Shown: positions 22,517 through 34,290, numbered from the stretch's first letter. The stretch: 64,000 nucleotides of DNA from Leuctra nigra (GCA_934045905.1 OW203762.1:7006001-7070000); one strand, 5' to 3'. Made by a program: numbers and translations. The notes: generated by a model not told the origin, from the letters alone.

Positions 22517-23542
22517 TCACCGGCCGTAAGTTCCTCCACTGCCGCCATGGTGATGGCCTTGACCTTCCCCGTGATGATTCCCGTGACCTTCCCCGTGACC
22601 TCCTCCGTGACTTCCTCCGTGACTTCCTCCGTGACTTCCTCCGTGACTTCCTCCGTGACTTCCTCCGTGACTTCCTCCGTGACTTCCTCCGTGACTTCCT
22701 CCGTGACTTCCTCCGTGACCTCCACCGCTGCCTTCTTCGTAGTGTACACCGCCACCACCTCCGTGTTGTCCGCCACCATGCTGTCCGCCTCCAGGCTTAA
22801 CTCCACCCCCGTGCGATCCGCCGCCTCCTCCATGCTGTCCTCCACTTCCGCCTCCATATTGTCCTCCGCTTCCACCAGGCTTAATATGTCCACTTCCATG
22901 CTGGCCACCGCCACCGCCTCCGCCTGGTTTCGAGCCTCCATATTGACCTCCTCCTCCGTGCTGTCCGGTAACATCAGCCGGCTTTATTCCAATATGTTGT
23001 CCACCGCCTCCACCGGGCTTTGAGCCTCCGTACTGTCCCCCTCCACCTCCCCCATGTTGTCCACCGCCTCCACCGGGCTTTGAGCCTCCGTGCTGTCCCC
23101 CTCCGCCTCCCCCGTGTTGTCCTCCGCCTGGTTTCGAGCCCCCATGTTGTCCTCCGCCTCCGCCTCCGCCTCCACCAAATATATCTCCGAATCCACTTGG
23201 TTTCGAGCCCCCGTGTTGTCCTCCTCCGCCTCCGCCTCCCCCATGTTGCCCGCCTCCCCCATGCTGTCCTCCACCTGGCTTGGAGCCACCGTACTGTCCT
23301 CCGCCTCCGCCGGGCTTGGAGCCCCCGTGTTGTCCTCCTCCGCCTCCGCCTCCCCCGTGTTGCCCGCCTCCCCCATGCTGTCCTCCGCCACCGCCGGGCT
23401 TAGATCCTCCATATTGTCCGCCTCCGCCTCCGCCGGGCTTAGAACCTCCATATTGTCCTCGGTCTGGCTTCTCCTCGGCCTCGTAGTCGTCGCTCTCCGC
23501 CATGACGTAACTCACGCAGAGCAGCGCAGCGAGCGCCAAGGC
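22517..23542 (-). CDS. Gly/His-rich protein, large last exon
   Basis: 342 codons including TGA at 22519-22517, opening at acceptor CTTCCAG. Upstream in-frame sequence to 23650 is open by chance but reads as intron (polypyrimidine-rich). Low-complexity Gly/His/Lys/Pro repeats occupy residues ~35 to the end. Confidence 0.85.
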   Translation of the reverse strand, partial: ALALAALLCVSYVMAESDDYEAEEKPDRGQYGGSKPGGGGGGQYGGSKPGGGGGQHGGGGQHGGGGGGGGQHGGSKPGGGGGQYGGSKPGGGQHGGGGQHGGGGGGGGQHGGSKPSGFGDIFGGGGGGGGGQHGGSKPGGGQHGGGGGGQHGGSKPGGGGGQHGGGGGGQYGGSKPGGGGGQHIGIKPADVTGQHGGGGQYGGSKPGGGGGGGQHGSGHIKPGGSGGQYGGGSGGQHGGGGGSHGGGVKPGGGQHGGGQHGGGGGVHYEEGSGGGHGGSHGGSHGGSHGGSHGGSHGGSHGGSHGGSHGGSHGGGHGEGHGNHHGEGQGHHHGGSGGTYGR

Positions 23543-26500
23543 CTGGAAGATCACATCAAGAATAAACAAGAGAACATTTGAGAAGTCCAAAAGAAGAGAA
23601 GAAAGAATCGAAATTGAAATCGAAATTTTCGAATTGTATTTAATAATCAATGTTCATCCATGGTTCATCCAGGGGTTGATTTTAGGCCCATTGCTTTTTC
23701 TTCTATATATCTAAAAGACTGTATCTCCCAGCAGTTGACATTAATAATATTTTCGATTTCGAATGAAACTTTTGTTCAGGTGTAACACGAAGGAAAAATA
23801 GAATAGAATATAATAGAATAAAATAGGATAGATTAGAATTTTATTTTATTTCTATTGCAAGCTAAATCACCACCAATATAAAATATGATACGACGACTAG
23901 CTGTCAGGATTTCATCCTGGTTGACGTGAAAAACATTTTGAAAGTCAAGCCATGTGTTTTGTAATAATGCGATTGAAATTGATCAACGGCTCTGTAAAGT
24001 ATGATCACCAAGGTAAACATTTTCAACAAACGCAACCGATTTTAATATTAATTTATAACTTGACTGCTGATAGTTCTGTAAAACTTGAGATGGAAATGTT
24101 GTCTATCATACATCATGTAAGACAGGTACAATGGAATCGAAGAAGGTTGTTGCACTGCGGAAACCAGGCCAAGCAATCATGTCGAGTTACATAAAAATTC
24201 CGCCCATTGGCTTTCAATTGTTTAATATCGGCCTGAGGTGTGATTCACTCGATACTGGTTTCAATCTTTTATCAATCTACATAGGAGAGCTGCCAACCGC
24301 ACCGCTTCATCTGGAGAAACCATGAGTAATGACTCATAAGTAAGTAAGTCTTAATAAGTAAGTCTTTTTTTGTCAATTAAAGAAAATCACTACTGAAACA
24401 TTTAGGTCCTCTCCTCTTTAGTTGTACTTTAGTTAAAACGGTAATTGAAAAGATGTCATTGGTTGTTGACACGGAAATATATTCCTAATGAACTGTTACA
24501 AATTTAGTGCACAGTATTGAAAGTCTGGCCCTTAATTGTAAGTTTGAATTTTTCATGAATTCTGTGTTCAAAATGCCGTCGTGAATAGGTAATAATGGGT
24601 CCAATATCAGGATAAAGTTGTCAGTTTAGTGAAATCATAGATGTAAAATTATAATTCTAGAAAATAATAACAGTGTCATTTGGAATTAATTTCAGTCAGT
24701 GTTGATATCCGTACAGTCGAGAGAAGGGAAATAATCCGTAAAATGATTTTTGAGCGAGCGAAGCGAGCGTCTCCTTTTGGCTCTTTTGGCTCTTTTGGCA
24801 CGGACCTCTGTTTTTTGTTTGTCTGTCGTCTGCTCGTATACAGGTCACACCGTTTATTCGATCGAGCTGAAATTTTGCACACATGTCCAGACCAAATATG
24901 AGATTTGCAGACTCTAATTTTTTTGAAATCCCCTGATTGGTTCAAATTTTAAAAAATGTGTCTTTCGATTGGTTGGTCCAATCATTTTGAAATTTAGCAA
25001 AGTCATTGCTACCAACATTGTAACCAATCATAATAAATTTCAGACAAATTCTCCCATTGGTTCAAATTTGAAACCATTTTTCCGGTGATTTTTGTAATTT
25101 AAACTAGAACCGATTGACCGACCAACTTAAAATTTCGCATGGTCATTGGTGCCAACGTTTAAGGTATTTTTGCCAATTTTCAGTCTAATCTGTAGTTATT
25201 TTCAAAAGTTTTTGTCATTTTAGGGACATTTTATTCCATAATCTTGAAATATTTACTACATATTCATCCCCGCCTTCTTTAAGCTTTGCTCCAAGGCCTG
25301 TAGAGCAGCCAAGCGGTCCACAATTTAAAGTAAAACTAGTGCATATCAAATCGGATGCAGTACAAAGGCCAAATACTCCAATTGGTTTAAGTATAAATAA
25401 TATCTTCTGATTGGTCGACAATCAAAATATTCCGATTAATTCAAATTTTGCATGGTGATCAAGACTAACATTATTAATTGTCATTTTACGAGTCATTTTA
25501 TGGGACTGTTTGTCAAAAGCTGGAAAACGTATGTAGGAAAGTCACGACACAATGGATATGATATTCATCCAGAGTGAGAATGGAAATTTGAAGAGAAAAT
25601 CGTCTGGTGCCGTGTCGTTTATCGTGACAGGGGTTGTTGCATGTTCTGTGCTCGCTCATCAACGCGTTACACTGAGCGTTTTCCTAGTAACTTTATGCGG
25701 AAATTGCATTTTTAAGCAAGCGGAGCGAACAATGCACTTGAAACTTATGGCACAAATCTTTTTTTGTGTGTATCTGTATTTTTTGCATTAAATTTTAAAC
25801 GAAGTAACGGATCTGGCCAATTTTTTCACAAAAGTTTCATTAGTATTACCAAAGGTATTACCACAGACAAGGTATTACTATCCAATGCAGAAAGATGGTT
25901 TATGATTTCCAGCATAATCGGTCTACTAATTTCTTCGGAATCTTGATTTGAAGTTAGCACCACCGTTTGACCTATCATTATTAATTATTATTCTTCGATA
26001 ATTCTGATCAAACTCATATTTTGCATGGTGTTTACGACCAACATTGTCTCTTATTTTACAAATTTTCAGTCCAATCAGTCAAGAACATATGCACTTAGTG
26101 ACAGTTTTAATAACTGTCAGAAATGAAGTATCGAAATGAATGTTTTCACTGCAACTGGATCTGATTTGCTTTATGTACCAAAGTGTATAGATTGCTATTC
26201 TTAAGTTTCAATGAAAACATATACTTTTATATTGATTGAGTGGATCACATTTCAATTCAATGTATATGTTTCTGTGCGTTTGGTACGGAATTCCTGTTGG
26301 ACATATTTGACACACATATTAGATCGCATGCAGTACGAAGGCTCGCTTGTCAACGCGTTACCAACAGGTTACCTGACTTTTAAGATACTATAAAATTGCA
26401 TACAAATATCAATAAATGGAACCACTTTGTGTGGATTTTATTATTCTGCTTTCGTGATAATTTCAGTAACATTTGAGGTTTTCTTCAAGACCAAGAAATC

Positions 26501-29500
26501 TTTAATAATGTGTCCAATTAATCCCCCCCCCCCCCCTGCAGAGCATGTATAGGAAGGTTTTAGGTTGTGTTCCCCAACCAACTAACGTATCCCTGGATAC
26601 TATTTCAGTTTGATTCTATATTTGAGCATCCCCAAATAACTGTGAAATGAAAGATAATTCAACAGGTAGATACTTCCCAGCAAACACAAGAGTGCACGCC
26701 TTGTATCATTTTTGTACCTTCATGCGGTGTTGTATTTGTGTTGTACAGAAGTTACTGGGCCGGCAAAATCATGTCCCGAAAATATGCACATTTTCCATCA
26801 TGTACAGCGTGCACCAACCCAGTTGCGGACCAGCATCTTTCTTGCACAAAACCAACTGCCATGAAAAGATACCACGCCGTCAACTTACTTGCACTAATCT
26901 TGCAGCCATGAAATGTACACTCCCAACACCGGGCGTGCATCGTCCGTGCGGATTGCGTGCACAAAATTTGCGCCAACGAAACGGCATCTTTCTTGCACTT
27001 GCTCTTTCGCATGTAAAACGCTAGTTCCAAAATTAGCTACGGGGATCGCTACTAGTTCATGATGCCGTATTTAAAACAAATATTATAGTATTCAAAATCG
27101 AAAAAAATATCTTGTTTTATACAAGGAGGTAGTTTGTACTGTGTGATAGAAGACATTGCAATTAGTACATGAAAGACAATTTTATGAGACATACACTGGA
27201 TTCGAACTCCGGTCGTCGATTTGGCGCGCTTCCGATGTATCCACTCCTCCACGGTGACGATGGAGCTTCGAGGGTGAAATAAGACATTTGACCGGCGAGC
27301 GAGCGCGAGCGATCGTACGACACTATTCCGATACAAAACGGGTACCTACTGCTGGGGCACTCCAATACCGCGCAATTCAATTTCTTTAAAAGAATGCAGT
27401 AAATATCATAGTATTTTCAATTTCCTCATCAATTTTAACATCAAATAATTTTTTTATGTTATTAATTTGTACAGTGCAAAGAAATTAATATAATAAGCAT
27501 AACAAATAAAATGTGTTCATAATTAAAACATCCCGTTAAAATATTGATACATGAAATTATTATATACGTCATGAAAGTCCAATTCATACTAATATAATTA
27601 ATTTTATATTTAAGTAACATTGAAATACTTGATTTCTTGTGGATGACCGTATACAATATTTGTACCACGCCGGCACCATTGCGTGCACTTTTCGTGCACT
27701 TTATATTTAAAATGCTCATTTTGAAGACTTATTGCGAGTATTAACTGAAAAAAACACACGGACATGTATTGGGATGTGAAATAATACAACTGATATAGAT
27801 TAGAATTGATTTCGCATAGATATATTCATGTTTTCTTTATTTACATTTTCGCTTTAAATTATCTAAACACATCCATAGCGTGACTATACAGATTGGGTAG
27901 GCAAGAAAGTGGAACGTATAACAGCGTTGTACAACACTGGGCCAGCAATGGTTTTGCATGTTTCCGATAGAGTTGTTTCGCAACGCAAGAAACATGCACT
28001 CCTGTTGATACCAGCCCAGCATTGTTGAGTGCACTCCTTGTGTGTATACAATAAACATGCACGTCGGTCAACACCGGCCCGGTATTGTTGCGCTTGCAGT
28101 ATTTCTGTAGGACAAGAAACATACACGTCGGTCAACACTGGCCCGGCATTGTTGCGCGTGCAGCTTCTGGTATGCAAGAAACATACACGTCGGTCAACAC
28201 TGGCCCGGTATTGTTGCGCGTGCAGCTTCTGGTATGCAAGAAACATACACGTCGGTCAACACTGGCCCGGTGTCGTTGCGCGTGTAGTTTTTCGGTATAC
28301 AAGAAACATGCACGTCGGTCAACACTGGCCCGGTATTGTTGCGCTTGCAGTATTTCTGTATACAAGAAACATACACGTCGGTCAACACTGGCCCGGTGTC
28401 GTTGCGCGTGTAGTTTTTCGGTATACAAGAAACATGCACGTCGGTCAACACTGGCCCGGTATTGTTGCGCGTGCAGCTTCTGGTATGCAAGAAACATACA
28501 CGTCGGTAGACACTGGCCCGGTATTGTTGCGCGTGCAGCTTTTGGTATGCAAGAAACATACACGTCGGTAGACACTGGCCCGGTATTGTCGCGCGTGCAA
28601 ATAAATTGCAGTGTTGTACGCGGGTACAGGCCCAGCATACAAAAGGTACACTCTCTGAAGGTGCAATTTATGTGTGTAGACGAACAGATATCTTTCTTGT
28701 ATCAACCGTACAACGCCCAACACTTTCCTTGCACATGATGCGTCGGGAAGGCACAATTAATGTACAATGCGTGCAGTGCTGTGTTTGCTGGGTTGTCGTG
28801 AATTGTTGCTATATTTCCCACTCACAGGACAGGCTTGAGCCATGACAGGAGGGCTAACGCGTATACTACGGGTCTCGCGCAGGCCTGGAAATATTTCCCA
28901 CTCACAGGACAGGCTTGAGCCATGACAGGAGGGCTAACGCGTATACTACGGGTCTCGCGCAGGCCTGGAAATATTTCCCACTCACAGGACAGGCTTGAGC
29001 CATGACAGGAGGGCTAACGCGTATACTACGGGTCTCGCGCAGGCCTGGAAATATTTCCCACTCACAGGACAGGCTTGAGCCATGACAGGAGGGCTAACGC
29101 GTATACTACGGGTCTCGCGCAGGCCTGGAAATATTTCCCACTCACAGGACAGGCTTGAGCCATGACAGGAGGGCTAACACGTATACTACGGGTCTCGCGC
29201 AGGCCTGGAAATATTTCCCACTCACAGGACAGGCTTGAGCCATGACAGGAGGGCTAACGCGTATACTACGGGTCTCGCGCAGGCCTGGAAATATTTCCCA
29301 CTCACAGGACAGGCTTGAGCCATGACAGGAGGGCTAACGCGTATACTACGGGTCTCGCGCAGGCCTGGAAATATTTCCCACTCACAGGACAGGCTTGAGC
29401 CATGACAGGAGGGCTAACGCGTATACTACGGGTCTCGCGCAGGCCTGGAAATATTTTAGTGTCGCTATTTAATTTAGCGCTTTTCAACGCAATCTAAACA

Positions 29501-31133
29501 CAAATTGTGTTTGATTCTAACTTTCTTTAGGTTTGTGCGAAGTCGTCCCAGTGTCAAACTGGCTAAATTACAATGAAAAATAAGTGTAAAAATTTCATTG
29601 TAATGAAAATTACAATGAAAATTTACAATGAAAAAAAATTGTAATGTTTTATTCCACAGCCCAATCAGTACTAACCAGAATATAAAATAAAAAAATATAA
29701 TTTTCGTTACAAACCTATTATATCTTTAAATTATTTCCAGTTTCCACCTATATTTTTCTTTATGTATTAATTTTATATAAAGTTTCGAGCCCCCTGCTTC
29801 AGCCCCCCCCCCCCCCCAACCCCCGCACAGAGTGTGCTGCAACATCGAAATTACGCCAGTGATATTATCTCCGTTCGTAGTGCAATTGAGGCGTCAGTAA
29901 ACCATCAACTCACCGGTTTGGCTAACTGAGATACTTATTTGATGTTGATGTTATTTTGATTTTGATATTTGATGTTGTCAGTACTAGGAAAACGCTCTGT
30001 GAAACGCGTTGATGAGCGAGCACGGATACGCGCAACACCTCGAACCGAAATTCTGCGTCTATCAAAAATATCATTAAAAGCCAATTTCTTGAATTTTTCA
30101 CAGACTTGTTTAAAAATCTCCAAATATCACTCAAATATTAGTCCCAATAACCATGTAAAGTTTTAAGTTGATCTATTGAACCTTTATAATTGAACTACGT
30201 TCCCAGTAAATATTCAAAAATCACAGAATCTCTTTCAAAAAATATACCTGGCCCCAATCATACGATATTAGTGTGTGTACACAATATCAGATCGATCTGT
30301 TGAACGGTAATTATTAAGTTTCATATGCGTTTAAAAGTGTTTGCTCAACTACATTGGATTAGAACTGAAGAGTCAAAGTAGCCGTGATCAACATTTTCGA
30401 GAAATTTGACAGCCAACACGCAAAATGTCCGTAAAATGTCAATTACTTTTGGATTTAAACACAGAATAGTCTGAAAGTAGTCAAAAATACAGATTATGTT
30501 GGTCCCAATGACCATGCAACGTTTTAAGTTGATCGGTGATACGGTTCTAGTTTAAATTTCAAAAAACACATTAAATAATTTTTGTAATTTTAACCAATGG
30601 GGGGATTTGGATGAAATTTTGTTTGATTGGGCAAAATGTTAGTCGTAATGACTTATCAAAATTTCAAATTGAACGGGCCAACCAATCGAAAGATAATTTT
30701 TTTATATTTGAACCAATCACAGGATCCCTCTCAAAAACGTTCCCAGAGCCCGCATAGATCACGTTAGTACGTGTGCAAAATTTCAGATCGATTGGTTGTG
30801 CGGTTTGACCTCGGCAGTGCAGACAAAAAAAACACACAGAGAAAGTGCCATAAGAGTACCGTGGTGACGCTCGCTACGCTCGCTCAATTACAATGCAACC
30901 AAGTGGGACAACTAAAAAAATTGGGGTTATAATCATTTTGGAAGGAATAACACAGGCTTCAACTGTCAGGAGTTGAAGTAAATACACCACTAAAACATGG
31001 CTATAGCTTAACGCGCTTTAACCAGCTAACTGTGCTTCATCGAAGCGCCCCTCAATGCGCCCCTCATGCTGACTCTATGCTGGTTCTTGTAGTTACAATG
31101 AATCTGACTTACCCATCTGTAATGCGTCTGCAT
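22517..31133 (-). CDS. Secreted Gly/His-rich repeat protein (two-exon model)
   Basis: The main exon (23542-22517) begins after acceptor ATCTTCCAG and encodes ALALAALLCVSYVMA, which is hydrophobic but lacks a start. A 21-nt exon at 31133-31113 encodes MQTHYRW and ends in TGG|GTAAGT in phase 0, just as the acceptor requires. Joined, they give 348 residues with a signal peptide cleaved near VMA|ESDDYE. The mature protein has a short acidic start (ESDDYEAEEKPDRG), then GGxKPGGGGGQ(H/Y)GG repeats, then about ten GGSH units and a His-rich tail ending GGTYGR. This composition is seen in insect cuticular and other secreted glycine-rich proteins; no named family was recognised. The ~7.6-kb intron is packed with repeats. 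The last exon is strongly supported; the join is an inference. Confidence 0.6.
22588..22725 (-). repeat. 12-bp coding repeat (GGSH units)
   Basis: About eleven 12-bp units, GGAGGAAGTCAC on the minus strand, encode consecutive GGSH motifs. Confidence 0.9.
24751..25687 (+). mobile_element. Helentron-like element, copy 2
   Basis: 937 bp with left end TGAGCGAGCGAAGCGAGCG and right end CGCGTTACACTGAGCGTTTT then CCTAG followed by T. The interior shares AAATTTTGCACACATGT and ATTGGTTCAAATTT blocks with copies 1, 3 and 4. Confidence 0.65.
27188..27275 (-). mobile_element. tRNA-derived SINE head
   Basis: On the minus strand a polymerase III B box, GGAGTTCGAATCC (27210-27198), follows an A-box-like TGGAGGAGTGG (27251-27241) by about 30 bases, the spacing of a tRNA gene. 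The remaining sequence does not fold into a clean cloverleaf, so it is a tRNA-related repeat rather than a working tRNA gene. Confidence 0.5.
28020..28610. repeat. ~60-bp tandem array
   Basis: About nine units of 59-61 bp containing AAGAAACATACACGTCGGTC, ACTGGCCCGGTATTGTTGCG and CGTGCAG. Two unit subtypes alternate. Decayed versions of the unit extend on both sides, filling the 26676-28792 element. Confidence 0.9.
28811..29450. repeat. 80-bp x8 tandem array, nearly identical units
   Basis: Eight exact-period units start at 28811 and every 80 bases, containing ATATTTCCCACTCACAGGAC and GGGTCTCGCGCAGGCCTGG. Only one base difference was noticed (near 29179). It lies in the proposed intron of the Gly-rich gene. 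Confidence 0.97.
29984..30886 (-). mobile_element. Helentron-like element, copy 3 (inverted)
   Basis: On the minus strand it runs from TGAGCGAGCGTAGCGAGCG (30886) to the hairpin ACGCGTTTCACAGAGCG and TTTTCCTAG (29984). 903 bp. Confidence 0.65.
31113..31133 (-). CDS. Proposed first coding exon of the Gly/His-rich gene
   Basis: ATG at 31133 opens seven codons (MQTHYRW) to a strong donor GTAAGT at 31112. It lies 43 bases below a TATA box, and its phase 0 matches the orphan large exon at 23542. Very short first coding exons are common in insect cuticle genes. An unidentified gene starting here is the alternative. Confidence 0.5.
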
Positions 31134-31175
31134 GTCCGCTCTGGTGTGATATCAGCCTGCTATTGTGCCGGCCGA

Positions 31176-31183
31176 CTTATATA
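31176..31183 (-). promoter_or_regulatory. TATA box for the Gly-rich gene's proposed first exon
   Basis: TATATAAG on the minus strand, preceded by a GC-rich GGAGGAGGGCGAGG block. A start site about 30 bases downstream falls near 31152, close to ATCACACC, leaving a 5' leader of roughly 18 bases before the ATG at 31133. Confidence 0.6.
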
Positions 31184-31209
31184 CCTCGCCCTCCTCCCGG
31201 TCCAGTCAC

Positions 31210-32016
31210 GCGGAGAAATCTCGCCCAGCATCTTCGCAGATCGAACTGATGGCTCGGTTTATTGTTCAACTCCGCGGCAACTTTCTTCCTGGTCATGTGA
31301 CATGCAAATCACAAGCGGCGCCGCAATAATGTGGCGTGGCGAGAGTTCAGAGGGCGATTAGTTCGTTCAAGAATTATATTCATTGTTAAGATTTAGTCTT
31401 TACTGGAAAATAAAGTTAAGAATTTTCGTGTCATATTGCATCAAAAAGTTATAAACCAAACAAAACATCACAGCCGTCTGTACACTCGTCGTTCGTTCCT
31501 CCTCCTCCTGTGAGCTTTAAAGCAAACTATTACACAAATATGAAACCTTTGTGGTTGATGAATGATGATATTAAAGTATGTCTGCTATATTAAAATTGTT
31601 ATTATTATAATATTAATAATAATTATAATTATAATTTTAAACAATTTACCACTGTATTTTGGAAAAGGAAAATAAAGATTATTATTATTATACCTGTACA
31701 CATAATACCATACCTATGAATAAATATGTTTACGTGTTTTTCACCATTGCTTTGAGTAGTCGAAATTTCCGGACAATAGTGTTTTTTTCTCAATATGGAA
31801 ACTTTAAGTAACTTTTACTGACTTTTACCATCGCCTCCTCAAAGTTTCTATTATCACAGACAAGTTGATAGGTTAGTGGAACTGAGGGAGGATTAATAGT
31901 GCCCTAAAAATAATTTTATTTGAACTACTCTGCTCACAGACCCATGGGCCAGGGGTAGATAATAGGTACTTTCATACATAAAAAGCCTAAATGCCTAAAT
32001 AAATAATAACCCCTAA
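31210..32016. other. Upstream region of the Gly-rich gene; no genes seen
   Basis: GC-rich for the first ~150 bases, then AT-rich with ATT/TAA runs near 31600-31690. It may hold promoter elements; none was recognised. Confidence 0.4.
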
Positions 32017-32411
32017 TAGGCAGCGTGTTTAGACAACAGATGGCACTGCAAAAAGTACAGACAGAGCCACCTAATCTGTGGGAAGGAAGCTTACCTTTGG
32101 CAAGGCGCCCAAGTCGCTGCAGTTATATGTTATGTTGCTGCACATATTACGCATTATCACACCTTAAAATTAACACAAGTTTATCTAATGTTTATTCGCC
32201 TACAAAATATTAATAATAAAGTGTTCACAATTTCACTGAATCTGATCACAATATTAATTTGCGCGGCTTAGTTCTGATTTCGAAATATTTTGAGTACATT
32301 TGTTGACATCTGATCGGTTGCTAGGTCACGGCCAATGAGAAATAAAACAGTTGAAGATCTTCCCACAAATGTTGCTAATTTCTCTCACTCGTGGCGAACT
32401 CTCGGTGCCTA
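32017..32411. mobile_element. 395-bp MITE with TAGGCA ends, copy 2
   Basis: Same length and very similar sequence to 8886-9280, including CAGCGTGTTTAGACAACAGA near the left end and CTCTCGGTGCCTA at the right end, followed by TA. Confidence 0.72.
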
Positions 32412-33159
32412 TAATGGAAATAAATGGAAATAAAAAATAAAAGTAGATGTGGCAAAATATTAAATCGACAGAAATTAGTGTCCTAACCGAATTTACTCGT
32501 GCGACCCAAACTCGTATGTCTGTGGAGTTTTACCCTGACTCACTATATTACGTGTGCAAAAGTATAACCCTAAATTACCTTCCCGTAACATAGTAAAAAT
32601 ATGATTTTCGATATTTAATATTTTACACATTTTTATATGCATAGCTTTGTAATGGAAACCACGAGATATAACCACGAGAACCTTGAGTCAGAAGAGACCG
32701 CCGCTGTGATCGAACGCGGAACATCTGGTGTGTGTGTCCTGCCTGAGCCATCCTGCTCCGTTCCAAGTGAACACATTCATGCGACGTTATCGCCGCGCTC
32801 TTGCTCCACGAACCCGCGAATAAATCAGCTGTTAACTGGTTGATATAGTTTCCATGTTCTGGCAGGGAAAGACGAAACACTCCGAGATTTAGTACAACGA
32901 GTTGGTATTTGTCCGTCCGTCTCGGTCAATGTCACGCTGTTTGAGTTCACGACGCTTCATTGCGAGAGAAACTAGTTGATCAGGATCATGGAAACCCTCA
33001 ACACTGTCTTTATAGACCGAGTCGACTCCAGTTGTGTGGGTTGAGGAAACAAAACGATGCCAAATAGTTCACACTGAATATATCTTTTATATTTATGATA
33101 GTTATAAAGTTGCACTCTTCTATACCTATCTATAGTTTATATTGGTGAATATATAGGTA
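32412..33159. other. Unassigned stretch with a GC-richer core
   Basis: 32640-33000 is GC-richer than its surroundings but neither strand gives a recognisable protein. It could be a 5' leader or promoter of the downstream channel gene; nothing decides this. Confidence 0.35.
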
Positions 33160-33167
33160 AGGATGGA

Positions 33168-33849
33168 CAGGCGCTTAGGAATTTATTTGAGTGGGAGGGG
33201 GAGGGGGGGGGGGGGGTAAACTATCGGGGATCGAAGGATGTGAGAAAATGTTATTGGGCCGGTAAAAAGAGATCTGGGGGGTCAACCTCCCAGTGTTCCC
33301 TGCCTCTTTTGACATTTTGATTTAAAAAATCGAATTTGGAGCTATTTTTGCATTCTTTTCCAGAGGTTTAAAATGTATTCTTGTTGTAACTTTAGACAAA
33401 TGCAATATTATAAGCTAGGTACTTACTTAATTGGGTTTTGGCTTTGCTAGAATCACCATTTGCCACCTCATGCAATTTTTTGAATGTTTCGTGAGAATCG
33501 AATTTGAAGCGATTTTGGAACATTTTTCAAATAAATGAAACGTCGACGTGTGTGACGCAATATTCGTTCATGTGATTTTGGTATCAAATCGTTCAATGTG
33601 AGGATCAAGTTGGAAAAAGGAGTATTTATATAATATTCCTATTTTGTTCAATTAGTTTTATACATGTGAGAAAATTTTGAGAAATCAATGTAGTGCATTT
33701 GTGCACTAGTGTTTGTGCTTTTTGGCATCTTTTTTTTACCACATTTTTGTATATCATTCTGGGGACGTGTTTTGTGGGGGTGTCAAGATGAAAAGTCGAT
33801 GGTCATTTACCCCCCCCCCCCTTTCCCCCACCCCCTTCCTACGCGCCTG
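33168..33849. mobile_element. hAT-like non-autonomous element (682 bp), CAGGCGCGTAGGAA family
   Basis: The ends are CAGGCGCTTAGGAA and TTCCTACGCGCCTG, with flanking aggatgga (33160-33167) and aggatggg (33850-33857), 7 of 8 matching. G and C tracts lie just inside the ends as in the 16171 copy. It sits against a SINE-like fragment at 33850-33960. Confidence 0.9.
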
Positions 33850-33960
33850 AGGATGGGTGGAAGAAGGCAGTCGTGACCTATTAGCAGGAAACCTTCCCAT
33901 CATTTGCTCTCGACAGAGAAAATCATTCATCCAACGCCACATGCGCCGTTAATAACCACA
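33850..33960. repeat. SINE-like repeat fragment
   Basis: Shares GGAAGAAGGCAGTCGTGACC / CTATTAGCAGG...CTTC and the GTCGACAG-like block with 14590-14660, then runs in inverted order into a CATTCATCCAACGCCA block. Confidence 0.5.
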
Positions 33961-34200
33961 TACACAAAAGTGTTTTAAACATTCTCAATCAGCCAGCTAA
34001 GGCAATCGAACAACCATAAGACTTAGACTTCATTGCGACAATTGCATCTTGCAAGTGCGATATGATGACAAAGAGTTGATTAACGACTAATTAATGTCGA
34101 GCTCGGTTACTCCAGCCTGATCGATGCTATTACCTGCTATTACCTGCTGGTGTCATGCAGAGCAGAAGAAAGTAATCTATTAATTGTTATCGAGCGTCTA

Positions 34201-34290
34201 ATGGGCTCCCTGGAGACCGGCCCGCTGGCTCGGTGGCTCGGCAGTCGAGATCGAGCAGTGGATATGGACAAGCTCAGCCGCGCACGGAGG
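34201..34290 (+). CDS. Channel exon 1 (candidate start)
   Basis: A GC-rich open stretch with ATG at 34201 (another at 34264) ends CGGAGG|GTAAGA in phase 0, matching exon 2. Chosen by phase and composition only; the frame is also open upstream. Confidence 0.5.

Larger units (their letters stand above)
26676..28792. mobile_element. 2.1-kb element with ~30-bp inverted ends and a repeat-filled core
   Basis: The left end CCCAGCAAACACA (26676) and the right end TGTGTTTGCTGGG (to 28792) are inverted; similarity continues for about 30 bases into GTGCACGC...TTGTA. The interior is full of related GTGCA / AAGAAACATGCAC segments, becoming a regular tandem array on the right. No target duplication or coding region was found, so the superfamily is open. 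Confidence 0.55.

Noticed and set aside
22507..23581. Plus-strand and alternate-frame proteins over the Gly-rich exon
   Set aside because: Shadows of the coding repeat. The minus frame with Gly/His composition has the signal peptide, acceptor and stop.
27188..27275. A functional tRNA gene
   Set aside because: A and B boxes fit but the acceptor stem does not pair convincingly.
27859..28756. Overlapping open frames of 70-217 codons on both strands
   Set aside because: They are translations of the ~60-bp tandem array, with repeated peptides in every frame.
28020..29450. CRISPR-like direct repeats
   Set aside because: Units are contiguous tandem repeats with no unique spacers, in eukaryotic intron-bearing DNA.
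31032..31361. 109-codon plus-strand frame
   Set aside because: No family resemblance, and it overlaps the minus-strand TATA box and donor that explain the region better.
32623..32880. 85-codon minus frame in a GC-richer patch
   Set aside because: No recognisable features and no splice context; could be leader sequence, left unassigned.
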